Shown: positions 35,351 through 45,123 of the stretch, in pieces
Position numbering within the stretch: the first letter of the stretch is position 1
How the letters are laid out: the number at the start of each line of letters is the position of its first letter
Program-made: the position numbers and the translations under genes
Assembly: GCA_947179485.1 (NCBI GenBank)
Contig: OX359250.1
Coordinates: 17,466,539-17,530,538, forward strand
Reading direction: 5' to 3'
DNA length: 64,000 nt
From: Allacma fusca
Lineage: Eukaryota; Arthropoda; Collembola; Symphypleona; Sminthuridae
The notes under the pieces: model-generated
The model's database searches: none
What the model saw: the letters and a program-made list of their open reading frames with translations, nothing else
What the model was told of the DNA's origin: nothing

Positions 35351-36964
35351 ATGCATCACCGGCGCAACGCTCGATTCATTAATTTCGAGCCCGAAGTTGA
35401 CCATTATGTCTGCATTTCAAATGCTGGTCAGCCTGGGGAGAGCAGTATATTCTATCAACTTGCTCCCCCATTGTCCTGCCCGAGAGGTCAATATGAAGTG
35501 GGATTATTGAGTCTGAGATATAAACCCTCCAAGTCGATGGTGCCGGGGTTGGCCCAAGCTCGCAGACAAGAAGATTCCCGAACTATTCGTTCGACGAGGC
35601 AACGTAGACGAGTTGTAAAACGTTCAATACCGCTTCACCTAGCTGCAGTCCCCATCCCTCCACTCTACCCAGGCTACATTTCCTCCGGTGTTACAACATT
35701 CCAAATGACTAAGACAGCCGATATTACAACTGTTGGGAAGCTGCTGAACAAATACAACAGCTCGATTGGGATGAAAACTAACATCTTAATGACTGTGCGG
35801 TACGTGGATTTGAACAAATACACCTTCACCATGAAAATCTCTCAGCTACCCTCACCTCATACTGTATTAGTAATGTCCAGTATCATGACAGAGTTTCTGG
35901 GGTTCAGCCATCGCGCGTTCTTCAATGGAAGATTTAATGGAGAGAGAGTTGTATCAGACGCGGATGTGGCCGCTCTTCCAGCGGGTACACTGCTCCAGAT
36001 GGACGTTATGAAATTCCTGTACTTTAAAAATATCATTAGTGTGAAAATGGAAAACACCGAGCTTTTTACAATATCCAGAGATGAGGATACGGATTTTAAG
36101 ATATTCTTCCTGCGCATAATGGCGATATTTCAACCGGACAATATCGCCCTCGGGTTTGTGTGGGATACGGACAACAAGTGTACCCTTTTATTCAATACGA
36201 ATAGGAACTCTTCTCGAGATCACATAGTTTTCCCAGCAAAGTTGTGCAAAATTCTGGGATTCACACAGGATACATTTTATTCCGACCAATTATATCAATC
36301 TACTCTGCCAGTCGACCTTGACGAATTTCGTAAGCTTGGGGAAAATGAAGTGCTATTTTTCCGACTAAGGAGTTATTGGGAAAACTTCCTCTCCATGAAG
36401 GAACCCAAGTCGATGTTGTTAGTGGATGTGCTAGAAGAGCTGAACAATACATTCAGCGCTTTTCTACTCGATCGTGTTCCCATTCAGTTTTACTACAACG
36501 ATGGAAACATTTGCGTTGGCGAGCTTCCCGCCGACTACGAGATCCGCTTACCCGAGCTACTCAACACATACTTGGGATTGCCGCTGGACTCGGTATTCAA
36601 AAGCGAATCCAAGTTTCCGGCAAGAAAAGAGCTTGTGGAGGACCAGGAGGAAATCGAGTATGAAGATCTAAAGCCGCCTGAACCAAAGCCTTTGCCAGGA
36701 ATGGCGAATCGAATCCTCGTGCTGGCCCCGAATCTCATACAAACACAAACATATGAAAACCTGAATGTTCCTCTTCTCAGGGAAACAAAACTTAGTCATG
36801 ATTATAATACCGAAGTTGAACAGGTGTTCAACCCATGCTATTTACCACTCGAGAGTGAGGAGGTCAACTCGATTCGACTAAATTTCGTGGACGAATCGCT
36901 CACAACATTGAACTTTGGAGGCACGCCCATCGCGGTCAACCTGCATTTCAGGCCGAAGCCATGA
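35351..36964 (+). CDS. Polinton minor capsid / penton-like protein
   Basis: This 537-residue frame starts at the first ATG (35351) and runs without interruption. The C-terminal region (YLPLESEEVNSIRLNFVD, then FGGTPIAVNLHFRP) is the pattern seen at the end of the Polinton protein placed beside the major capsid protein. That protein is predicted to be a jelly-roll vertex or minor capsid component. The middle is beta-rich with FLGFS- and ILGFTQ-type repeats, suggesting two related domains. Its stop overlaps the next start by 4 nt (ATGA). It is the first gene of a four-gene late-type block (minor capsid, core-like, major capsid, protease). The exact fold is inferred. Confidence 0.75.
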   Translation: MHHRRNARFINFEPEVDHYVCISNAGQPGESSIFYQLAPPLSCPRGQYEVGLLSLRYKPSKSMVPGLAQARRQEDSRTIRSTRQRRRVVKRSIPLHLAAVPIPPLYPGYISSGVTTFQMTKTADITTVGKLLNKYNSSIGMKTNILMTVRYVDLNKYTFTMKISQLPSPHTVLVMSSIMTEFLGFSHRAFFNGRFNGERVVSDADVAALPAGTLLQMDVMKFLYFKNIISVKMENTELFTISRDEDTDFKIFFLRIMAIFQPDNIALGFVWDTDNKCTLLFNTNRNSSRDHIVFPAKLCKILGFTQDTFYSDQLYQSTLPVDLDEFRKLGENEVLFFRLRSYWENFLSMKEPKSMLLVDVLEELNNTFSAFLLDRVPIQFYYNDGNICVGELPADYEIRLPELLNTYLGLPLDSVFKSESKFPARKELVEDQEEIEYEDLKPPEPKPLPGMANRILVLAPNLIQTQTYENLNVPLLRETKLSHDYNTEVEQVFNPCYLPLESEEVNSIRLNFVDESLTTLNFGGTPIAVNLHFRPKP

Positions 36965-37290
36965 GAGAGGTCAAGTGCGATGATAAGGGTTGCACTTTAG
37001 AGCCCAGTCACCAGAACCAATCCGGATTCGGAAGACGAAGCATCGAATCAATGGAATCAGTTAGTAACGGGCTCAATCCTGAAGCTTCCTCCTACCTAAT
37101 TCCCCTGCGAAGTGTTGGCGCAACAAGAAAACGGAAGGAACAGGTGGGAGGAGGACGGAAACGACGAAGTGTGCAAACAGGTGGACGACGCCGTCGTAGG
37201 AAACAGACGAAGCGCTCATCTGGACGAATAGGGAGGGTCCAAGTTGGTGGTAGGAAAAGACGCACCGGAAAACGCCGTTGTGCGAAATAA
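36961..37290 (+). CDS. Basic core-like protein with three Q-x-G-G sites
   Basis: This protein of 109 residues has a polar N-terminal half and a C-terminal half dominated by Arg/Lys. Three repeats, EQVGG, VQTGG and VQVGG, each precede R/K clusters. Adenovirus-type proteases cut after [M/I/L/N/Q]-x-G-G or -G-x, so these sites could release short basic peptides like adenoviral mu/pX or pVII products. The gene overlaps the minor capsid gene by 4 nt and is followed after 1 nt by the major capsid start. DNA condensation in the virion is the natural inference. I cannot show sequence homology to adenovirus core proteins. Confidence 0.65.
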   Translation: MREVKCDDKGCTLEPSHQNQSGFGRRSIESMESVSNGLNPEASSYLIPLRSVGATRKRKEQVGGGRKRRSVQTGGRRRRRKQTKRSSGRIGRVQVGGRKRRTGKRRCAK

Positions 37291-37291
37291 G

Positions 37292-38747
37292 ATGGATATG
37301 AATTCGGTTTTCGAGGCTGACCCGACCGTGTATGAAGGGTCGGAGCAGACTGTTAGGAGCCAGGTAGCCTTGTTCGACCAGCCCCCCACCGACATCACCA
37401 CACAGCTGAGCAGTGATTACATTCAGTGCTATCCCGTGGTCAGTGTTCGAGAGGGCTACAATCCTTTAGAGTTTCAGATTGTAACCGATACGAACGGATA
37501 CCTGGACCCCTCGGACTGTTTCCTCACGTTGACATGTCGAGTGGTTCAGCAGGATGGGGCTGCGTGCATACCAGCCGACAAGGTTGCGCCGTGCAATCTC
37601 TTTTTTCAGTGCATGTGGTCGAATCTCGAGCTGTACATTAATGGACAGCTCATTCAGGACACATCAAACTATTACCCATGGATGGCATACATGCAGCGAC
37701 TCCTCAGTACAAGCCCCATTGAGAAACAGGGAAAGCTTAAAAATGAGCTTTGGTATCCCGAGAACGTTCATGGAACGTTCGCTGAGACGGACGCGGGTTG
37801 GAAACAGAGATTTGACATGTCAAAGGAGTCCCAGACGTTTACAATGTCCGGTCCAATTTTAGGCAACATCCTTACTCAGCCACGCTACCTGGTGTCCGGC
37901 ACCGAGATTCGACTTGTGCTCAGACGAAATATGCCCGAGGCGTGTCTTACCTGTGCATTGGACGAAAAGGCCGGATTTAACGGCTGTCCATACAAGTTTG
38001 AAATTTTGGATGCCGTGTTCTACGCGGGCAAGAAAGTTATATCCAAGCCCAACATCGAGATGCACAAGCAGGGTTTGTCGGCTGGGAAAATCTTCAAGTA
38101 CCCGGTAACGGAGAACGAAATAAAAACGTTCATGGTTACCAAGGGATTGGCCCAAGCCACCAGTGAATCTGTAGTAATTGGGAAAATTCCTCGAGTAATG
38201 GTTCTGGGCTTTGTGGACAGCGACGCTTTCAATGGGAAATTGTCCAAATCTCCAGTCAACTTCCAGGACCAAAACCTATCGGAATTGAATATAACGTGGA
38301 ATGGACAAAATGTGGAATACCGTCAGATTCCGTTTAGCTTTAAGCAAAAGAACACCGCCGGGCAGTTTACGGGTTCAGACTCGTTCTTGCTGGGCTTGAG
38401 ATCACTTGAGTGTACAGCTGGAAATTCATTGCTGGGCAACGGTATCGACCGCGACTCCTACCGTAACGGTTAGACGATAATTTTCAAAAACGTATTTTTC
38501 TTTTATCTCTGTGTGTACATATTGATTAATTTTTTTTGAAAATAATCGTTTGACAGGAAATGTTCTCACGGCGATAGAGCTTCTGCCCAATTCTGGGAAC
38601 GCGATGAGCGTCAACCGTCGGGGACAGATAAAAATATCTATGCGTTTCAAAGATAGTCTCAAGACGAATATAAACGTTGTCGTGTTCTGCCTGCACCAAT
38701 CGATTATTGAAATTACCAAGGATAAGGGAATTGTCTTTGACCACTAG
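37292..38747 (+). CDS. Major capsid protein (double jelly-roll type), one intron
   Basis: Exons 37292-38468 and 38557-38747 join (phase 1) across an 88 bp intron (G|GTTAGA ... TTTGACAG) to give about 455 residues. The NLFFQCMWSNLELYINGQ and YYPWMAYMQRLLS stretches, and the C-terminal pattern ending INVVVFCLHQSIIEITK, are characteristic of the Polinton capsid protein long annotated in animals as F54H12.2-like. Without splicing the frame ends 2 nt into the intron and loses the last beta strands. ATG 37292 is preferred because it lies 1 nt after the previous stop. The protease starts 2 nt after this stop. No lesion is seen; this capsid gene appears complete. Confidence 0.88.
38469..38556 (+). 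other. Intron in the major capsid gene (88 bp)
   Basis: GT...AG borders, a pyrimidine/T-rich 3' half, phase 1, and conserved capsid sequence on both sides. Its presence means nuclear transcription and splicing are needed for a full-length capsid protein. Confidence 0.8.
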
Positions 38748-38749
38748 AA

Positions 38750-39274
38750 ATGAACGCCACTTCAATATTGGATGCTTTACGCTCGTTATTGGGAACGTCT
38801 GTACGTTATTATGTAACTTCGGCAGACGAATGGAAGGACATTAAGCTAGACTCATACCCATGCATTGTTATCCAGAACACGGACAAGAGCACGGGACCCG
38901 GCTGGCACTGGATCGCATGGTTCATCTTGGATGACATGCGAACCGAGTATTTCGACAGCTACGGACTAGCCGTTCAGCTATACGAAAACGTCATCCCGCC
39001 GCCTCGAGTAATTACGAGGGAGAACTGTCGAGTGCTCCAGAGTAACAATTCCAATGTATGCGGACAATATTGCGTTTTCTTTGTATATTGCCGCATGATT
39101 GGCCTCGATTATGCGGAAATTCTGTCAAAGTTTAGTGTTAATGTAAATCGTAATGATAGGCTAGTATCAAGATTTGTAAATAACATTTACGGTCAGTCTC
39201 GTCATAGTCAATGTAGAAATAGTCAGTCTTGTAAAACCAAACTAAATGCGAATGTATTTAAATATTTGAGATAA
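38750..39274 (+). CDS. Adenovirus-type maturation cysteine protease
   Basis: This 174-residue protein belongs to the C5/C48 (adenain/Ulp1-like) group. The catalytic set is visible in order: H53 in GWHWIAWF, D69 in EYFDSYG, Q97 in VLQSNN and C104 in SNVCGQYC. The Q-to-C spacing of seven matches adenain. Its expected job is to cut capsid and core precursors at G-G or G-x sites, such as those in the basic protein two genes upstream. It starts 2 nt after the major capsid stop. AATAAA follows at about 39280. The C-terminal 25 residues are low-complexity and may be dispensable. The frame is intact. Confidence 0.92.
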   Translation: MNATSILDALRSLLGTSVRYYVTSADEWKDIKLDSYPCIVIQNTDKSTGPGWHWIAWFILDDMRTEYFDSYGLAVQLYENVIPPPRVITRENCRVLQSNNSNVCGQYCVFFVYCRMIGLDYAEILSKFSVNVNRNDRLVSRFVNNIYGQSRHSQCRNSQSCKTKLNANVFKYLR

Positions 39275-39444
39275 ACATAATAAAAACTCCAGTGTACATA
39301 ATCCCCAAACCGGCTTGTTAATTTATTGCATAATAGGAAGCATCCGACATAATATATGCATATTATTATATTGTAGCAACATTACAATTAAACCTTGTTC
39401 TCTTAACAATAACGTTCCCTATGATGGGACTTTGCGAACGTGTA
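39275..39444. other. Spacer between protease and right terminal array
   Basis: 170 bp with a polyadenylation signal near the protease stop, TATT-rich sequence, and no coding frame. Confidence 0.6.
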
Positions 39445-39615
39445 GTAAGATTCCTTTGAAAAACACACAACTACTTTACTGAAGAGTCGTAAGCTTTGAA
39501 AAACACGCAACTACTTTACTGAAGAGTCATAAGCTTTAAAAACATGCAACCACTTTACTGAAGAGTCTTAAGCTTTCATTGTGGGGGGAAACGCAACGGG
39601 CTACTTTAACCCACA
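39445..39615 (-). repeat. Right terminal minisatellite of the Polinton (~4 units, inverted)
   Basis: Three clear 40-41 bp units (GAAAAACACGCAACTACTTT then ACTGAAGAGTCGTAAGC) are the reverse complement of the left array unit. A fourth, degenerate outer unit reaches about 39615. The great difference in copy number from the left end (about 20) shows independent expansion. Confidence 0.85.
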
Positions 39616-39669
39616 AAGATCCTTTCATCCTCGCTCATGACCACAATTGTTTGATTAATTTGTTTTCAG

Positions 39670-42342
39670 TAAATTCAACCAAGTGTGGGAGAACATTTTC
39701 GACCGCAATTCGTCAACACGTTGGGAGGATGTTTCCTATATGAAGCTGGAGAGCGTCGTTATTCCCACCATAGATCGCGCCAGAATTCCGGGACTGCAGA
39801 AAAACGCCAGTTCCGTAAGCAGCCTGACTGCAGCAGCTGAGGCAGCCTTTAACCGGATGAGCACCAACTTCTTCCAAGCTCCTGCTGTGGTCGTCAGCAT
39901 GAAAGACGAGTTCAAACCATCGAAGCATCGTTCCGAGTTGAATCTCAGGTTGCAAAATCTCAGGAGTTTTGATTTTGCAAGAAAGAATTTAGCTCAGTCG
40001 GGAAAGACAAAAGAGGAAATCTTCTACGACACGCTCGGACATAGCATCTCTGAGGCTACTAATGGTACTGTCAGGGCACGAGCTAGCTCCACTTTGCCAG
40101 TTAGAGACAGATGGGGTGTAACCCACATGCTGTCCAGGCAGAGAATAGTGGAATAGGCAATAGGCTGGTACAAATTTCCAAATACAAGTTCGCTAAAGCT
40201 TTGTATATTTGCGTAATGTGTAATACGGTACATCACGTATGTATGCGAAGCTTTAACGAACTTGTATTTGGAAACTTGTACCAGCCTATTGTCTATTCCA
40301 CTATTCTCTGCCTGGACAGCATGTAGGCTACACCCCATCTGTCTCTAACTGGTAAAGTAGAGCTAGCTCGCCCCCCGGCAGTAAGTATCAACTTGTTACG
40401 CAATAATATGCTGATTTTATAATATGTATAAAATATTGTGATAATTAAAATTCTCGCAGTTGTCAACGCTAGAGATTTCTTTGGAGATGCCAAAGAAATT
40501 GTTTTCTCGCCTATCGGCAAGAAATTGCACCATCTGGAGGAGACCATAATTGATTTTGCTGAGGGCAAGAAAAAGTCGATCCCGTTTAATCGGATCGTCC
40601 ACAATGTCTTTGGAGATTTTAATTATCTGCATCCGTTCAACCCATATGCATTGAACGATGTACTGGGTTATCTGCCGGAATCAGATGAGGGTGTCAACTC
40701 ACCATGTCTGGTTACATTTCAACCGGGCATGGTGACGCCGCTCTATGTCAACGACCTAAGTAACTACGTTTTTTAACCAAGCTACTTAGTCACTAAACGT
40801 TTAAGTATCTAAACGTCTTGGGGTTTTAGAACTTGCAGAGTACGATCTGCTCGTATGGGCGAAGACAATGGACCGATCAAAAATCCATCGAATACACATC
40901 GTCATCCCACCGTCTGGTCTGGAGAGGATGAAGGATGAAGACTTCCTTGCCAAAATTGCGAGGGTCGAGGGTGGAAGGAACTGTCCCAGCTTTTACGCTG
41001 GGCAGCGGTTCATCTTCACTTTGAAGCTCCTTTGTAGATTAAAGATCGGCTACTACGTACTTTACCAACGTCTTGGAGATGTTCTCCTCGTTCGTCCTGG
41101 GTGTATGAGATTTTCGATATCTCTTACGCTCAATCAGAGCGTTGGAGTAAACTTCTGGATGACCGTGAGTTGTCCGATTCCCCTTCTTAATCACCTCACG
41201 GCTTTATTTCAGCTCTTTAACACCTGCACTCTGTTTATCGTACAGGAGTGGCTAGACATTTCGGACCGATTTGTCGTGTGCGAGTGCCCGTATCCCCGCA
41301 CCAGCGTTGAGCGGGACGACGAGGGTCTGTCCCGAGAACGACCCCACGGGATGGACAAGTCGGAGCTTCATCAGCAGCGGTTCTTCACCGCCGCCCACAC
41401 TCGATGGTTAGAAAACCAGCGATTGAACGTCGGGTCAGCCCTCTTGCAGCATCTGGCCATGCGATTTCCACCGGAACAATCTACGCCGCCAATTGGAGAT
41501 GTGCCTGATGAAGATGGGACAGCACCTGCCGAGATGTCATCATCTGGTGCCCCGAGTTCTTCCAATCCGGATGAGGTCGACTTGGAGTCTGGTGCCGATG
41601 CTGGAACTTTCGTCACGAATCATCAGCAGGAAGTCATATCCTGCCCAATCCAACCATGCGACCCGTGTTCCGATCATTCTTTCATCCCTGACATCGTTGG
41701 TCATCAGGATGCCAGTGCCGGTAGCGGCAGCGCAAATTGTGAAGATATTCAAGGAAGCTCAACATCGGTTTATTTGAGCGAGCCGTGGCCCCAAATAATT
41801 CCTAGAAACGCTCGGGCTGCTACCGCGTCGATGGGAAGTACAACCACTTCCAGTTCTAGGGTTAGTTTAACACCTAGTGGTAAAAAAAGAACAACTGGAA
41901 AAGACGTCCCGGTCGGGAGAAGAAATTCCGTATACGGGAAAACAAGCGGACAAGACCGCCCAAAGCTGGAGTCAACGTAGGTTACCCAGCGTTTAGAATT
42001 TGCACTTTTTTCATTTCATTTTTGAAGTACATAATTTTATTTGCGCGTAGCCGTCACTTTCCCAACCTGGTGTAGCTGCTCGATCGGGATGGAGCGATCC
42101 AGGGTTTAAACCCGGACTCATCCCTCCACCCGCCAAAATCAAGTTCTTCGAGATGCTGAAGTCCGACTCAGCCCTTGCGCCTCTGACCGCCCTAATTGCA
42201 GGCGATCAACCCAATCAAGATTCTGTCGATGAAATAGTGAGTGTGTTCTTATTAATCGTCTAAATCCGACGCCAATTGTAGTTTAAACAATGATTTGTTT
42301 TAGCCTCATCAATCGGCAGAAGGATCCATGTCAGCCGACTAA
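39670..42342 (+). CDS. Unrecognised multi-exon gene beside the Polinton, split by a MITE
   Basis: I do not recognise the product. Exons: 39670-40380 (interrupted by a 292 bp MITE at 40079-40370), 40460-40759 and 40830 onward, then two terminal exons 42051-42236 and 42304-42342 ending in TAA. With the MITE left out, the phases of the first three joins are consistent (phase 1 each time), which is good evidence for a real gene. The third exon is open to 41980, but its middle (about 40970-41250) may hold an intron or a frameshift. The 41980-to-42051 join does not fit in phase. The first two-thirds look globular; the later part (about 41450-41900) is Ser/Thr/Pro-rich and disordered. It could be host, or a captured or second viral gene. 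Confidence 0.55.
40079..40370. mobile_element. Foldback MITE, 292 bp, inserted in an exon
   Basis: Two arms of about 120 bp are near-perfect inverted copies, starting CGAGCTAGCTC(C/T)ACTTT and meeting near 40205-40235. The insertion falls exactly on a codon boundary of the surrounding exon. Read through, it stops the frame within about 26 codons. No target duplication is obvious and no transposase is encoded. Confidence 0.9.
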
Positions 42343-43396
42343 ATCTATCAGCGACACTCTCGGCATTGAAAATTCAGATTATATTATTATTTCTAGCTTT
42401 CTAACGTAAACTTAATTTTTATTTTACAATAAGTACAAACGTTTTGCAATCCATATTATCCAGACCAACACTGATACATTTTATGGTGTTAATCATAGCA
42501 ATATTACTCGGGTATTAATAGTCTGACCATATTTTTATACACATTAACGAATTTATAACACAAATTGAAATATGCAATATATCATTATGATTATAATATC
42601 ATATGGCTGAATGACCAAAAGTTTATATAATGAATATTTCGAAATTGATAACTTCGTGTAAGCTTTGAATACATTTTTGTACACGCAGAACTAAAATAAA
42701 TGACTATAGAAACTAAATACATCAATGAGATATATATAGACATCATTTACTTATTCAAGACACTGCGGAATTCTAGAACAATACGATTAGCACATACAGA
42801 AAGATCTTATTTCATTTACAAGCCCGCAATTATGCTAAGGAATCAAACTCGAAACTATAAATAGTATTAAAATATAAATAAAGTATCCACCCATGAGATT
42901 GGTACAAAATCGTGTAAGCTGAAAGGAAGTGTACAGGTAGCAGCCCATCAATAGCCTTCGACAAATGGTACCAATCTCATGGGCGGGTACCAGCATGTAG
43001 GGCTGTTGTTAAGTTGGGGCTGTTGGCGGGCTGAAACTTGTTGAACTAGTAGCACGACCTTGATGCATTACATTGCGCAGCATTATCTATTTTTTTTAAG
43101 CTGATATTTTTGTATATTAAAGATTCGATTTCACTCGGGTTTATTGATATATGCTCGATCATAGGAAACAACCATTTGTTTTCCACATTCACATGATGTC
43201 CTTCGAATGTTATTTTTCCAGAGACCATGCCGCCAATAAGTGTCATGCAAGCTTTCAATTATTTATAAATTACGAATTATGGTATGCAAATGAATAGACC
43301 AGTCATATTAAGTGCACATTTTTATTTGATTTTACAGAATAAATGTGATGTATAAAAGTGCAGTAATCTAAATTTAAGCAGCTATTAGCATAGTTT
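42343..43396. other. Intergenic AT-rich stretch
   Basis: No convincing gene is seen. The 70-codon minus-strand frame at 43046-43258 lacks a recognisable domain. The stretch includes a hairpin-forming inverted repeat at 42888-42985. Confidence 0.5.
42888..42985. repeat. Short inverted repeat (hairpin, 16-18 bp arms)
   Basis: CCCATGAGATTGGTAC at about 42890-42905 is complementary to GTACCAATCTCATGGG at 42968-42983, with a loop of about 62 nt. Confidence 0.85.
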
Positions 43397-43723
43397 TCAC
43401 TTAGTAGACGAATAGGTTTTCAGGGCGAATAAGGGAACGTTTCCTACGTCAGCTCCGTTGATGAACGGACAGAGTGGAATATGACGAAAATGTTCACCAT
43501 TGGGTGTGTCGCCAATCTGCCATTTATAGAGTATGTTTCTACAGAACGTGCATTGCACGGTATCCGTAAATTGAAGGAAGAAAAAGCCGGAAGCGGCAAG
43601 GTCGGCGGGCTCGATGTAGGTTAACGACCATTTAGTTCCTGCAAAGAAGGTACGAAGCCTGTTCAGTTCGTACCTCAGACCGTCATAGTCCACGTTGTCC
43701 AATGTGACGGCGTAATTGCACAT
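43397..43723 (-). CDS. Single-BIR (IAP-like) protein 2
   Basis: This 108-residue frame has a complete BIR zinc-binding domain: RLRTFFAGTKW, then LAASGFFF, C-x2-C (CTFC), W-x-x-G-D, H (GEHFRH) and C (PLCPF). The ending DVGNVPL is also IAP-typical. There is no RING, CARD or UBA domain. The frame is open upstream of the first ATG for about 30 codons without another Met, so the true start may lie in an upstream exon. It follows BIR protein 1 by 136 bp on the same strand, suggesting tandem duplication. A caspase-inhibitory or decoy role is inferred from the family. Confidence 0.75.
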   Translation of the reverse strand: MCNYAVTLDNVDYDGLRYELNRLRTFFAGTKWSLTYIEPADLAASGFFFLQFTDTVQCTFCRNILYKWQIGDTPNGEHFRHIPLCPFINGADVGNVPLFALKTYSSTK

Positions 43724-43859
43724 TGCAGTCTCTACATCACCAAAATTTTCGTTAGAAAGATGGGTTCGAACCAGCTCCTTATTGATGGAGTCGTGTTGGA
43801 TGTGCTTGATAATTTTTGTGTAGACTCTCGACCGATATTTTGATCAAGCGTTCCCCATC

Positions 43860-44362
43860 TTAGTTCTGGATTGGAATGTTGCCTACAGACATTCCTAGAA
43901 TAAACGGACATCCGCGAGACCAGCGTTTATGTTCAGCAAATGGAATGTCTGTAAGCTCCCAGTGTCCAACGACGATGTGACAATACGCACATTCAACCTG
44001 AACAAAATACACTTAGTGACATAGTTGATCATGTATTTCAGTATTTTTAGTATTACCAGATCGAACCGGCCAGTGAAATAGAACCCAGCTGCAGCAAGAT
44101 CAAGGGGCGAGATGTAGTTCTTGGACCAATACGGATAGTAGGTCCGCAGCCTCTCGTATTCGCTCTTATACCCGATTCCCGAGATACGGATACTGAAAAA
44201 TAATTGTAAAATGAGAACGTTTTTGGATTGCGAAATAATAGAGACTCACCTATGGTTTTGCCTCCCTTGCGAAGTAATCTCAGGAGTATAAAAAGTCCGG
44301 GTAGCACTTCTCGAGTTATAAGCCACTGAGTCGGTCTCGTCTCCAGCCAGTTGCCCCTCCAT
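43860..44362 (-). CDS. Single-BIR (IAP-like) protein 1, three exons
   Basis: Exons 44362-44250, 44192-44057 and 43997-43860 join in phase (2 then 0) with GT-AG borders to give 128 residues. The BIR domain is split by the second intron. Exon 2 carries RLRTYYPYWSK and LDLAAAGFYF. Exon 3 carries C-x2-C (CAYC), GHWE, H (AEHKRW) and C (RGCPF), ending in SVGNIP. No RING domain follows, so it is a BIR-only protein. A TATA box (GGTATATAAAC, minus strand 44405-44395) lies about 33 bp upstream of the ATG, implying a very short leader. The intron position differs from the apparently intronless BIR of its neighbour. Confidence 0.78.
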
Positions 44363-44394
44363 TTTTGTGAGTGTATGCTAGATTGCTCGCATTA

Positions 44395-44405
44395 GTTTAT
44401 ATACC
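44395..44405 (-). promoter_or_regulatory. TATA box of BIR gene 1
   Basis: GGTATATAAAC on the minus strand lies 33-43 bp before the ATG at 44362. A start site about 30 bp downstream would leave a leader of only a few nucleotides. Confidence 0.5.
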
Positions 44406-44879
44406 CCGATAATGATAAACATCAGTGTGAGAACGCGAAATAATTTGATTCTCACTACGATTTCTATCATGCAGGTGTTTCCGCTTAAGGGATACCGAAA
44501 TGACAAATTCATATGGTTGCCATAGTTTTTTCAAAAACATTCAATGGAGATCGTGGGAAAATAATTTGTTAGCTTTTCCACGTTAGAGTATGCATCAATA
44601 AACAAGAGCAAAATCACAACCAAATCTATGATATTTATATAATATTAATACACCTTGTTTGCATGCATATACTGATTATTCATCGGACAAACAAATGCCA
44701 CCAAGGGAGGAACGCATGTAAACGACTATCTCGATACCCCCATTTCATTCATTAGACAGGACTATCACACAAATTAATCAATAATTTAACGCCCGTTTTT
44801 CTACTCTGCCCGAGGGAACTTGCCCGCTCGATGAGCCCTACATATCTCTCCACCCTCTCTCACCCCTCCCATGATATGA

Positions 44880-44970
44880 CACCTGCTATCCACTAATAGA
44901 AAGACCTTACACCAAATCAATCGATAATTTAACGAACGTAAGCCCGTTTTCCTAACTACTACCCGGGTAG
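44880..44970 (-). repeat. Inverted copy of the 18372-18466 repeat
   Basis: The shared core includes GAACGTAAGCCCGTTTTCCT and the CACCTGCTATC end. A weaker copy occurs just upstream at about 44740-44815. Confidence 0.7.
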
Positions 44971-45123
44971 AACGATACCCTGGCGTTGACAAAAACAACC
45001 AAAATCTCCAATAATTTAAAAACAGGCATTTCTTACGTTACTAGATGGATCTAGCTTTAACTCTGATCAACTATCCATACCAAGTAACATAATACCCGGT
45101 GAAGCTAAGTTGTACTAAGAAAG

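Larger units (their letters stand above)
22447..39615. mobile_element. Polinton/Maverick DNA transposon, ~17.2 kb
   Basis: This is a virus-like self-synthesising transposon. It encodes family B DNA polymerase, retroviral-type integrase, packaging ATPase, adenovirus-type protease, major and minor capsid proteins, helicase, a basic core-like protein, two small membrane proteins and several unknowns. The set and the length match Polintons (usually 15-20 kb). Each terminus is an array of a 40-44 bp minisatellite, about 20 copies on the left and four on the right, in inverted orientation. The exact outermost base and the expected 6 bp target duplication could not be fixed. Two replication genes are broken and the other main frames are open. 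Confidence 0.93.

Noticed and set aside
43046-43258. 70-codon minus-strand frame after the BIR genes
   Set aside because: No recognisable domain, no promoter or splice evidence, and within the range of chance in AT-rich DNA.
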